A stretch of 13,048 nt of DNA from Alphaproteobacteria bacterium (GTDB taxonomy: Bacteria > Pseudomonadota > Alphaproteobacteria > RF32 > CAG-977): the NCBI GenBank assembly GCA_017476085.1, contig JAFVEJ010000164.1, positions 1-13,048 of the forward strand, read 5' to 3'. The translations under genes were made by a program, and so were the position numbers. Below are positions 6,715-13,048 of the stretch, piece by piece. Positions within the stretch are counted from its first letter, which is position 1. Each line of letters begins with the position of its first letter. The notes under the pieces are model-generated. The model saw nothing but the letters and a program-made list of their open reading frames with translations, was not told where the DNA came from and made no database searches.

Positions 6715-8100
6715 ATGGCTGAAGAAGAAGAACTGACAATAGACGATCTGGAAGACGATATGGAAGATTCTTCCGTATCGGATACAGACGGCATGGAAGG
6801 CTCCTCCGAAGATCCTTCGTGGGGACCGACTATGGTCGTGAACAACACGACATATGCCGTCAGTTTGTTCTGGCAGCCTTTGCAGGATACAAGCGATCCA
6901 TATCCGGAAGTTAAAGAAACTGTTGAAAATGTTATGGAAGGCGCGGATCTGTTCTGTTTGCGTTCCGGAACATCGCCACAATACGGCATTGGCAACTCCA
7001 TGGAAGGTCACAAAGCGGGAATGCCGTCCGCCGCCGCCGCCGTTGCCGAAATATTTCAGGACAAACCGTCTTCCGTTGCTGTTTTCGAAGTTGATGAAGG
7101 ATGGTGGTTTATTGCCGTCAGAAACGACTTGATTCTGTCTGAAGAAGATATCCTTTATTTAAAAGAAGAAGACGCCAAACGAGCTTTTTACGCAATGATG
7201 GCCGTTCCCGATTGGGGACGCAAAATCGCGCCGGCTTCATGTGAAATAGAAGGAACAGAAGAAGTCGACCTTTGGGACATTCTGAAAAATCCCGGCTCTT
7301 CCAAGCTGATGCGCATCAATAAAGCGTCACAAAAAACAAAATTGATGATTGCCGGCGCGGGACTGTTGGTGTTGTTTCTGGGTTTCAAAATGATTTCCGG
7401 AATGTTTTCAACAACCCAAAAGAAACCCGTCATCAGACCGTTAATGCCTCTTCCTTCCGTTGTTGAAGAGGAAGCGCCGGTAGTAGAACAACAAGTTATC
7501 GTCCGCCCATGGGAAAAAATGATTGTTCCGGAAGATTTAATCAATCGGTGTCAGGCCGCTATACAGCAAATTAAAACCATAGTCGTCCCCGGTTGGAAAT
7601 CAGGCAAAATTTCATGTTCTTCTTCCGGATTATCCGCTTCATGGTCTATGCAGTGGGGAAACTTGGGATGGATTAAACGCGCTTTTGAAGAATACAGTAT
7701 ACGGGGATTGGATTTTTTAATAGACCAGTCCGGACAAACGGCTATTGCCAGTTTGGGTATCGGGGATGTTGCCGTTCAGTCTTCGGCGCCTAAAATGATG
7801 ATTCATGAACTTCAGGAAGAATTTACCAACTTCTTCCAGGCTATCAATCAACCTGTTCGCCTGCAAATAAACCGCCCTGAAATAAAACAACAAGTTGACG
7901 CAATGGGGCTCAAAATGGAAACAACGAAAAAGGAAGTCCTTTTTCCGTCATTGCGTTTCTCCTTTTCTTCCGATCTGCCGATAGAAAACTGGATGGCATT
8001 CTTTAATAAATTTTCGGCATTGGAAATTTTAAATCTGGAATATGATCCTGACAAAAACATCTGGACTTATGAGGGACAAATCTATGAACCGGTTATTTAA
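6715..8100 (+). CDS. pilO: PilO-type type IVb pilus accessory protein
   Basis: A 461-residue inner-membrane protein of the R64 PilO (PAP_PilO) family, which links the cytoplasmic motor and the secretin through the periplasm. Residues 1-35 are very acidic. The cytoplasmic domain shows family-typical strings: YGIGNSMEGHKAGMPS (90-105), GWWFIAVRNDLILSEED (129-145), AKRAFYAM (154-161) and PDWGRKIAP (165-173). One membrane segment lies at about 209-230, followed by a periplasmic domain of about 230 residues. Length is close to the family norm apart from the acidic N-terminal extension. The ribosome site is poor (GGGA, nine bases from the ATG). Its 3' end overlaps pilP by 17 bases. It should not be confused with PilO of type IVa pili, a smaller unrelated-length protein. 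Confidence 0.85.
   Translation: MAEEEELTIDDLEDDMEDSSVSDTDGMEGSSEDPSWGPTMVVNNTTYAVSLFWQPLQDTSDPYPEVKETVENVMEGADLFCLRSGTSPQYGIGNSMEGHKAGMPSAAAAVAEIFQDKPSSVAVFEVDEGWWFIAVRNDLILSEEDILYLKEEDAKRAFYAMMAVPDWGRKIAPASCEIEGTEEVDLWDILKNPGSSKLMRINKASQKTKLMIAGAGLLVLFLGFKMISGMFSTTQKKPVIRPLMPLPSVVEEEAPVVEQQVIVRPWEKMIVPEDLINRCQAAIQQIKTIVVPGWKSGKISCSSSGLSASWSMQWGNLGWIKRAFEEYSIRGLDFLIDQSGQTAIASLGIGDVAVQSSAPKMMIHELQEEFTNFFQAINQPVRLQINRPEIKQQVDAMGLKMETTKKEVLFPSLRFSFSSDLPIENWMAFFNKFSALEILNLEYDPDKNIWTYEGQIYEPVI
8071..8076 (+). promoter_or_regulatory. Shine-Dalgarno that sets the pilP start
   Basis: GAGGGA lies seven bases before the ATG at 8084, inside the end of pilO. An in-frame upstream ATG at 8042 has no such site and would put 14 polar residues in front of a clear signal peptide, so 8084 is preferred. 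Confidence 0.8.
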
Positions 8101-9490
8101 AAAACATCTTTGGCTGGCTGCTTTGGTTATTTCCACGGCACCGGCGGCGTATGCAGACGATTTGTTTGACGATTCTTTTTTTGCAGAACCCGCTCCCGTA
8201 GACGCTGTAAAGCCTGCAGCTGACGTGCCTGCTCCGGAACAATCTGCCGCTGCCGCTCCGGCTCCGGCACCCAAAGAACCTGCCACACAGGAAACGCCAG
8301 CAATTCCTGAACCCGCAGCTCCGTCTATTGAAGCCCCGTTACCGCCGACAACCACAGAACCTCAAACAAATACGGATTTTCCGGCGATGTCCATGGATTT
8401 AAATGTTCCGCCCCCTCCCAGTGATCCCGTACCGGCTCCGACCTCTATTTCCGGATTCGACTTCGGAACTTCCGGAGCGGGAGCAATGAACTTGTCCACT
8501 CCGCCAAGCGAACAGATATTAGGAAAAATTTCCAGCGACGTTTTCCGCGAAATGGCAGAAATGGAACGTGAAAACAACGCGTTAATGCTGCAGCTGAAAC
8601 GCGAACAGCTGCGGTCTGAAATCGATGCGCTAAAAACAAGCAATCGTCAAATGCTTTTTGATGAAATTGAACGGCGTGAAAAAATGACTCAAGCCCGTTT
8701 GGAATGGGAATTGGCGCAGGACTTGAAACGTCAGGAAGCTCTGGAACGCAAACAAAAAGCCGATATTCGTCAAAAACAAATTGAAGCGGCGTTAAAACGC
8801 GAAGAAGACAGGCGGATTCAAAAAATGAAAGACGAAGAAGCCGCCCGTATTCAAAAAGAAAAAGAAGAAAAGGCCGAGATTGAACGTCGGCAGGAAGCAT
8901 TAAAGAGAAAGTACAATGCCGTCTCTATGATACAGGTTAACGGTCTGAAACCTACTTTACTGGCTGCAACACGTCCGGCAAAAATCAAACGGTCCGCTTC
9001 TTCGCGTGTTCCGGCACAGTTAACTTCGATCGGGGAAGATTTGCTGTCAAAGAAAAAAGCGGGTGAAGCGTTAACAACAGAAATTTCCGGAGAGGAAAAA
9101 GAAGAAGTTAAAAGAGAACCGGCTACAGCTCTGTATTCCGTATCCGAAATTCGCGGTACGGCAGGCACTCTGATTGCCAAACTCATTTCCAAAAAAGACA
9201 GAACCACTTTCTTTGTTAAAAAATCGACAATTTTGCCGACCGGTCATACGGTTATCAATATTGATAAAGACTTCGTTATGGTACAAATCGGCAAAGATAA
9301 AGAAATGATCGGCTTCCCGTCTGCAGGTTTGATTTCCGAAGGCGGGCATGCAACGCCGGCAGAATCCGCTTCGCAAGAAACGGGATCAGAACCGCAACGA
9401 CCACCGCGTCGCAGCAATCCGGTAATGATGCCTAACAAACGAACTTCAACACCAATGCTTTCTGCTGTATCTATTTCTGAAGGACATTAA
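8084..9490 (+). CDS. pilP: Enlarged PilP-like periplasmic pilus protein with long coiled coil
   Basis: A 468-residue exported protein. A signal peptide occupies residues 1-24 (cleavage after AAYA). A Pro/Ala-rich region follows to about 140, then a continuous charged helix, almost certainly coiled coil, from about 150 to 278, rich in Glu, Lys, Arg and Gln. Residues about 351-412 (YSVSEIRGTAGTLIAKLISK, then ILPTGHTVINIDKDFVMVQIG) resemble the small beta domain of type IV pilus biogenesis protein PilP, including the LP-x-G-x-x-V pattern. Family members are usually only about 120-180 residues, so this one carries an extra 290 or so. PilP-like proteins couple the inner-membrane platform to the secretin. 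Position between pilO and the ATPase supports the call. The coiled coil could be a spacer spanning the periplasm. Identity of the C-terminal domain is moderately sure. Confidence 0.72.
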   Translation: MNRLFKKHLWLAALVISTAPAAYADDLFDDSFFAEPAPVDAVKPAADVPAPEQSAAAAPAPAPKEPATQETPAIPEPAAPSIEAPLPPTTTEPQTNTDFPAMSMDLNVPPPPSDPVPAPTSISGFDFGTSGAGAMNLSTPPSEQILGKISSDVFREMAEMERENNALMLQLKREQLRSEIDALKTSNRQMLFDEIERREKMTQARLEWELAQDLKRQEALERKQKADIRQKQIEAALKREEDRRIQKMKDEEAARIQKEKEEKAEIERRQEALKRKYNAVSMIQVNGLKPTLLAATRPAKIKRSASSRVPAQLTSIGEDLLSKKKAGEALTTEISGEEKEEVKREPATALYSVSEIRGTAGTLIAKLISKKDRTTFFVKKSTILPTGHTVINIDKDFVMVQIGKDKEMIGFPSAGLISEGGHATPAESASQETGSEPQRPPRRSNPVMMPNKRTSTPMLSAVSISEGH

Positions 9491-9544
9491 AAAAATTCCT
9501 TTTTTCTAAATATCAGATTTGCCGTTTGAACAAGGATTAAAACC

Positions 9545-11233
9545 ATGCCTCTGCCGGCCAAAACAAAACCAGGAAGCGCATCGGCATCTGCGGAAAAAAG
9601 CGAAGCCTCTTCCGCTTCATCCGCGGGAAACAAGGCTGCTCCAAAAAAAAGTTCCGAAGTTTTAAACGAACTTTTTGCCAACAGCAAATGCATCACGGCT
9701 CCGAAGGGGAGTTTCCCCGTCAAGGATGATACCCGCGCTTTATTGGCGTTGTTCGACAACGGCCGTTTTCTGGTCAATTCCGAACATAAATTTGACGGAC
9801 GCGTTTTAAGCTTTGAAGTTTTGGCGCGCAAAAAGAAACTGCAGGTCAACAAGGCCGAATACGTTCCGGCCAACCTGATTCGAGCGATTTACGAACGCGC
9901 GGAAAAAGAGGCTCCCGAAGATATTCCGGAAGAAGAAACAGGCAGTGCGGCCGGCCTTGACCAGCTGCAGATGCAAAAAGACTATGTGTCTGTTTTAACC
10001 AAAGCGGCTGCGGTCAAAGTTTCGGACGTTCACGTCGTTGTCGGTTCGCATAAGACACAGATTTTTTTCCGACAAAACGGAATGATGCAGGTCGTTTTGG
10101 AAAACACGAAAGAATGGGGAGAAGCTTTCGTTCGCGCCGCCTTTGCTTCTTCCGACATTTCGGATGCGAACTATGCTCAAAACGAATACCAGGCGGCACA
10201 AAAGATCGGCGATGCTCCTTTGCGCGGTTCCAACGGAAAATTAAGACTTCCCAAATTGGTTTTGGGGGTTCGACTGCAATTCAACCCGATCGCGTTCGGC
10301 ACCCGTTATTTGGTTATGCGTCTTTTGTACGCGGATGAAGATCCGGATAACGCCGGTGATTTGATGGCTTTAGGCTATACAAAGCGCGAAGCCGATATGT
10401 TTTACCGTTTGCGCGCCGTGCCGATCGGCATTATCATTGTGGCCGGTCCGACCGGTTCGGGCAAATCGACAACATTGCAGCGCAATATGATTTCTCTGCT
10501 GCAGGAAAGAAATTATGAACTTAACCTGATCACCGTGGAAGACCCGCCTGAATATCCCATTCCCGGAGCCCGCCAAATGCCCGTGACCAATGCGAACACG
10601 GAAGCTTTAAAAGAACAGGAATTTACAAAAGCTCTGGCCGCTTCTTTGCGTTCCGACCCGGACATGCTGATGATCGGAGAAATCCGTACATTATCATCCG
10701 CTCAGCTGGCCTTCAAAGGCGCGCTTTCGGGGCACGGCGTTTGGTCAACTTTGCATGCGAACTCGTCCCCGGCGGTGATTATGCGCTTCCGCGATATGGG
10801 TGTGGAAACATTCAAGCTTATTGATCCTGAAATTATGAAAGGAATGATTTCTCAGCGTCTGTTCCGCCGCGTTTGCCCGCATTGCCGCATTCCCGTTTCA
10901 CAAAAACCGGATCATCCCACCGTACAGCGTTTGCGCAAAGCTTATGGCGATTTCGGAATGGAACAAGCCTTTCTGCGCGGCCCCGGATGTCCCGAATGTA
11001 ACGGCAACGGCTGTAAAGGGCGATGTGTCGTCGGAGAAATTCTGATGCCGGACGCGACATTCTTAAATCTGTTAGTCAACGGTGAAACCAAAAAAGCAAT
11101 TGATTATTGGACAGGCGACCTGGGAGGGCGTACAATGAAAGACTGTTCAATCGAACGTATGTTAAACGGATTGATCGACGCGGAAGAAGTGGAACGTTGG
11201 TGCGGACTGCTGGATGAAAGACCTGTTTACTAA
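9545..11233 (+). CDS. pilQ: Type IVb pilus assembly ATPase (GspE/PilB superfamily, R64 PilQ)
   Basis: A 562-residue cytoplasmic hexameric secretion ATPase that drives pilus extension. The first 40 residues are low-complexity (Ser/Ala/Lys). Walker A is GPTGSGKST (301-309), the Asp box ITVEDPPEYP (329-338), Walker B DMLMIGEIR (373-381) and the His box STLHAN (401-406). Cysteines 444, 447, 482 and 485 form the CPHC and CPEC tetracysteine zinc site of the GspE class; extra cysteines 490 and 494 follow. All catalytic signatures are intact, so the motor should be active. In R64 naming this is PilQ, not the secretin PilQ of type IVa pili. An AAGGA site precedes the ATG by about eight bases. No retraction ATPase (PilT) is seen in the window, which is usual for R64-type systems. 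Confidence 0.92.
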   Translation: MPLPAKTKPGSASASAEKSEASSASSAGNKAAPKKSSEVLNELFANSKCITAPKGSFPVKDDTRALLALFDNGRFLVNSEHKFDGRVLSFEVLARKKKLQVNKAEYVPANLIRAIYERAEKEAPEDIPEEETGSAAGLDQLQMQKDYVSVLTKAAAVKVSDVHVVVGSHKTQIFFRQNGMMQVVLENTKEWGEAFVRAAFASSDISDANYAQNEYQAAQKIGDAPLRGSNGKLRLPKLVLGVRLQFNPIAFGTRYLVMRLLYADEDPDNAGDLMALGYTKREADMFYRLRAVPIGIIIVAGPTGSGKSTTLQRNMISLLQERNYELNLITVEDPPEYPIPGARQMPVTNANTEALKEQEFTKALAASLRSDPDMLMIGEIRTLSSAQLAFKGALSGHGVWSTLHANSSPAVIMRFRDMGVETFKLIDPEIMKGMISQRLFRRVCPHCRIPVSQKPDHPTVQRLRKAYGDFGMEQAFLRGPGCPECNGNGCKGRCVVGEILMPDATFLNLLVNGETKKAIDYWTGDLGGRTMKDCSIERMLNGLIDAEEVERWCGLLDERPVY

Positions 11234-11256
11234 AAAAATATCAAAAGAGGGAAAAA

Positions 11257-12345
11257 ATGGCTGATAATAAATTTAATTTTGCGGATATCAACCGATATTA
11301 CGCAATGATTATATGCCGGATGAGCAACGGCACGCGCATGAAAATTTATCGCAAGCTGATTTCTTTATTGCGAAACCGTTTTTCCCTGATGGATGCGTTG
11401 GACCGAATCAGAGCTATTATTACAAATGACGGAAAAAATCCGGACGAACCAATGGCTTTGGCAATTTTATACTGGTCCCGCTCTCTGCAAAACGGTAATC
11501 CGTTTTCCGTTGCGCTGGAAGGATGGGCTCCGGCCAGTGAAAGACTGATGCTTTCGGTCGGTGACGTTTCCCATTTGGAAGGCGCTTTGGAAAATCTGAT
11601 TAAAGTGACAGAAGGCACGAAAAAAATGAAAGAGCCTTTGGTCAGCGCCGTCAGCTACCCGATGTTTCTGTCTATGATGGTTATTTTGATTATTTACGGC
11701 ATCGGCGTTTATATGGTGCCGCCGATGGTGGCGGCGGCCCCCGGAACGCGTTGGACGGGCAGCGCAAAAGACCTGGTGGCTCTTTCTGTTTGGATTCAAA
11801 AGAATTGGGCTGTCGCGTTTGCTTCCCTGCCGACTGTATTTGTTTTAATTTATCTGACAATGGGACGTTGGAAAGGCAAAACGCGCGCATGGGTTGACGG
11901 CATTCCGCCTTGGTCTTTGTACCGCATCTTTGTCGGCGTGACATGGATGCTGGCTATGGCCGCGTTGGTACGCGCAGGCACTCCCGTTTCACAGGCTCTG
12001 CGTTCTTTGCGTCATGATGCCAGTCCCTATTTATTATATCGTATAGACAGTGCCTTGGTCTTTGTTAACAATGGTGACAACTTGGGCGAGGCTCTTTCCA
12101 AAACGGGATTAGGATTTCCCGACAAAGAAATCGTAGGAGACCTGCGTATTTATTCGGAAATGGATAACTTCCAGGAAGCATTGGATCAAATGGCGAATGA
12201 ATGGCTGGAAGACAGTATCACGGGAATCGGACAAAAAGCCGGTATTTTGAACATGGTCGCAACGCTTTTCGTTTCCGGAACGATTGCATGGGCCGTTATG
12301 GGAACCTTTGCGATGCAGGATCAGATCACCAAAGCGATGGGATAA
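11257..12345 (+). CDS. pilR: Inner-membrane platform protein PilR (GspF family)
   Basis: A 362-residue GspF/PilC-superfamily protein, the polytopic platform on which the ATPase acts to add pilin subunits. Membrane segments lie at about residues 135-158, 184-202 and 329-352, with cytoplasmic helical regions before the first and between the second and third (about 205-325), the expected duplicated GspF layout. Strings such as SVGDVSHLEGALENL (100-114) and the related GDLRIYSEMDNFQEALDQMA (294-313) mark the two repeats. Length matches R64 PilR, shorter than GspF. GAGGG lies about seven bases before the ATG. It is the last gene of the operon; the next gene on this strand would be the pilin in R64, but a terminator follows instead. 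Confidence 0.88.
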   Translation: MADNKFNFADINRYYAMIICRMSNGTRMKIYRKLISLLRNRFSLMDALDRIRAIITNDGKNPDEPMALAILYWSRSLQNGNPFSVALEGWAPASERLMLSVGDVSHLEGALENLIKVTEGTKKMKEPLVSAVSYPMFLSMMVILIIYGIGVYMVPPMVAAAPGTRWTGSAKDLVALSVWIQKNWAVAFASLPTVFVLIYLTMGRWKGKTRAWVDGIPPWSLYRIFVGVTWMLAMAALVRAGTPVSQALRSLRHDASPYLLYRIDSALVFVNNGDNLGEALSKTGLGFPDKEIVGDLRIYSEMDNFQEALDQMANEWLEDSITGIGQKAGILNMVATLFVSGTIAWAVMGTFAMQDQITKAMG

Positions 12346-12357
12346 AAACATTTAATT

Positions 12358-12397
12358 AAAAAGGGCTTTTCTTTATCAAAGAAAAGCCCTTTTTTTT
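12358..12397. terminator. Bidirectional intrinsic terminator between pilR and accA
   Basis: A stem of 14 to 17 base pairs (12358-12374 with 12378-12394) with a three-base loop and a core GGGC/GCCC is flanked by an eight-T run on the plus strand (12390-12397) and by TTTTT on the minus strand. It ends both the rightward pilus operon and the leftward accA transcript. Confidence 0.9.
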
Positions 12398-12406
12398 ACA
12401 GAGTTT

Positions 12407-13048
12407 TTATGACTGCAGCCTTGTCATTTTCATAAATTTTTCTTCCCTGTCACGATGAATTCTGTCCCGATCCATTTTCATTATCTCTGTCAGGTGCTTA
12501 AAAAGCGCCTCTCCAACAGCGGCAATAGTTTCCGTTTTTGCGCGATGAGCGCCGCCTGTCGGTTCTTCAATAATTTCATCAATAACGCCTAAAGACTTTA
12601 AATCGTCCGCCGTTAAATGCAAAGCTTCGGCTGCTTTCTGAGCTTCAGCCCCGTTTCTCCACAAAATCGAAGCACACCCTTCCGGAGAAATGACGGAATA
12701 AATCGAGTTGGACAGCATCAAAAGACGGTTCGCCGTAGCCAAAGCAATAGCTCCTCCCGATCCTCCCTCGCCGATCACACAGGAAATGACAGGAACACGC
12801 ACGGCAAAGCTTTCATCTATGCAGGACGCGATTGCCTCGGCTTGTCCGCGCTCCTCCCCCTCTATTCCGGGAAAGGCGCCTGCTGTATCGATAAAAGTAA
12901 TTATCGGCAAGCCGAACCGATCTGCCATTTTCATTAAGCGGATCGCCTTACGGTAACCTTCAGGCTTAGCCATACCGAAACTATGTTTCAGGCGCGTTTC
13001 GATATCATGTCCCTTTTCCTGTCCGATCACCATAACGGAATGTCCATG
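12407..13048 (-). CDS. accA: Acetyl-CoA carboxylase carboxyltransferase subunit alpha, C-terminal part
   Basis: The last 213 residues of AccA; the gene continues past the right edge, so the methionine at 13031-13033 is internal. AccA pairs with AccD to transfer the carboxyl group from biotin on AccB to acetyl-CoA, the first committed step of fatty acid synthesis. Typical AccA strings are present: [10 protein letters not shown] at the start, [45 protein letters not shown] and [14 protein letters not shown]. Family proteins are about 317 residues, so roughly the first 105 are missing from the window. It is convergent with the pilus operon and shares its terminator. As a single-copy housekeeping gene it suggests a chromosomal location. 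Confidence 0.96.
   Translation of the reverse strand, partial: HGHSVMVIGQEKGHDIETRLKHSFGMAKPEGYRKAIRLMKMADRFGLPIITFIDTAGAFPGIEGEERGQAEAIASCIDESFAVRVPVISCVIGEGGSGGAIALATANRLLMLSNSIYSVISPEGCASILWRNGAEAQKAAEALHLTADDLKSLGVIDEIIEEPTGGAHRAKTETIAAVGEALFKHLTEIMKMDRDRIHRDREEKFMKMTRLQS

Noticed and set aside
8042..8083. Earlier ATG for the PilP-like gene
   Set aside because: It would add 14 polar residues before the signal peptide and lacks a ribosome site.
8445..9207. Long minus-strand open frames opposite pilP
   Set aside because: Overlapping frames on the antisense of a well-supported gene, with no start signals.

Overview
The window looks like a chromosomal segment of a Gram-negative bacterium, most likely an alphaproteobacterium. 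This is an inference from moderate GC, the protein style of the type IV secretion genes and the presence of acetyl-CoA carboxylase subunit AccA. Coding density is high, Shine-Dalgarno sites are present at most genes, and no RNA genes, CRISPR array or insertion sequences are visible.

Left part, minus strand (1..1703): the start of a VirB-type type IV secretion cluster in the canonical order virB2 (pilin), virB3 (small membrane protein), virB4 (ATPase, running off the left edge). virB2 is followed by a strong intrinsic terminator whose stem is perfect only in the minus-strand transcript, so pilin mRNA is probably made in excess over virB3-virB4.

Centre: a 315-base, very AT-rich divergent intergenic region (1704..2018) with direct and inverted repeats separates the secretion genes from a rightward gene for an unusual 756-residue protein (2019..4289). 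That protein has one N-terminal membrane anchor, about 590 residues of low-complexity, probably disordered sequence, and a degenerate OmpA-like C-terminal domain.

Right part, plus strand (4456..12345): a compact, partly overlapping operon with its own candidate promoter. It encodes the envelope machine of a type IVb pilus of the IncI/R64 thin-pilus kind: a TcpQ-domain lipoprotein, a lipoprotein secretin (PilN), PilO, a greatly enlarged PilP with a long coiled coil, a cytoplasmic ATPase (PilQ in R64 naming) and the inner-membrane platform PilR. The operon stops at a bidirectional terminator where R64 would carry the pilin, transglycosylase, peptidase and adhesin genes; none of these is in the window. 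Convergent accA (12407..13048, cut by the right edge) closes the window and argues for a chromosomal site.

Together the genes suggest a cell-envelope apparatus in which a VirB-like secretion system and a pilin-less type IVb pilus machine sit back to back, with a large IM-anchored, putatively peptidoglycan-binding protein between them. The most interesting points are that long disordered protein, the oversized PilP, the missing pilin, and the structured divergent control region.
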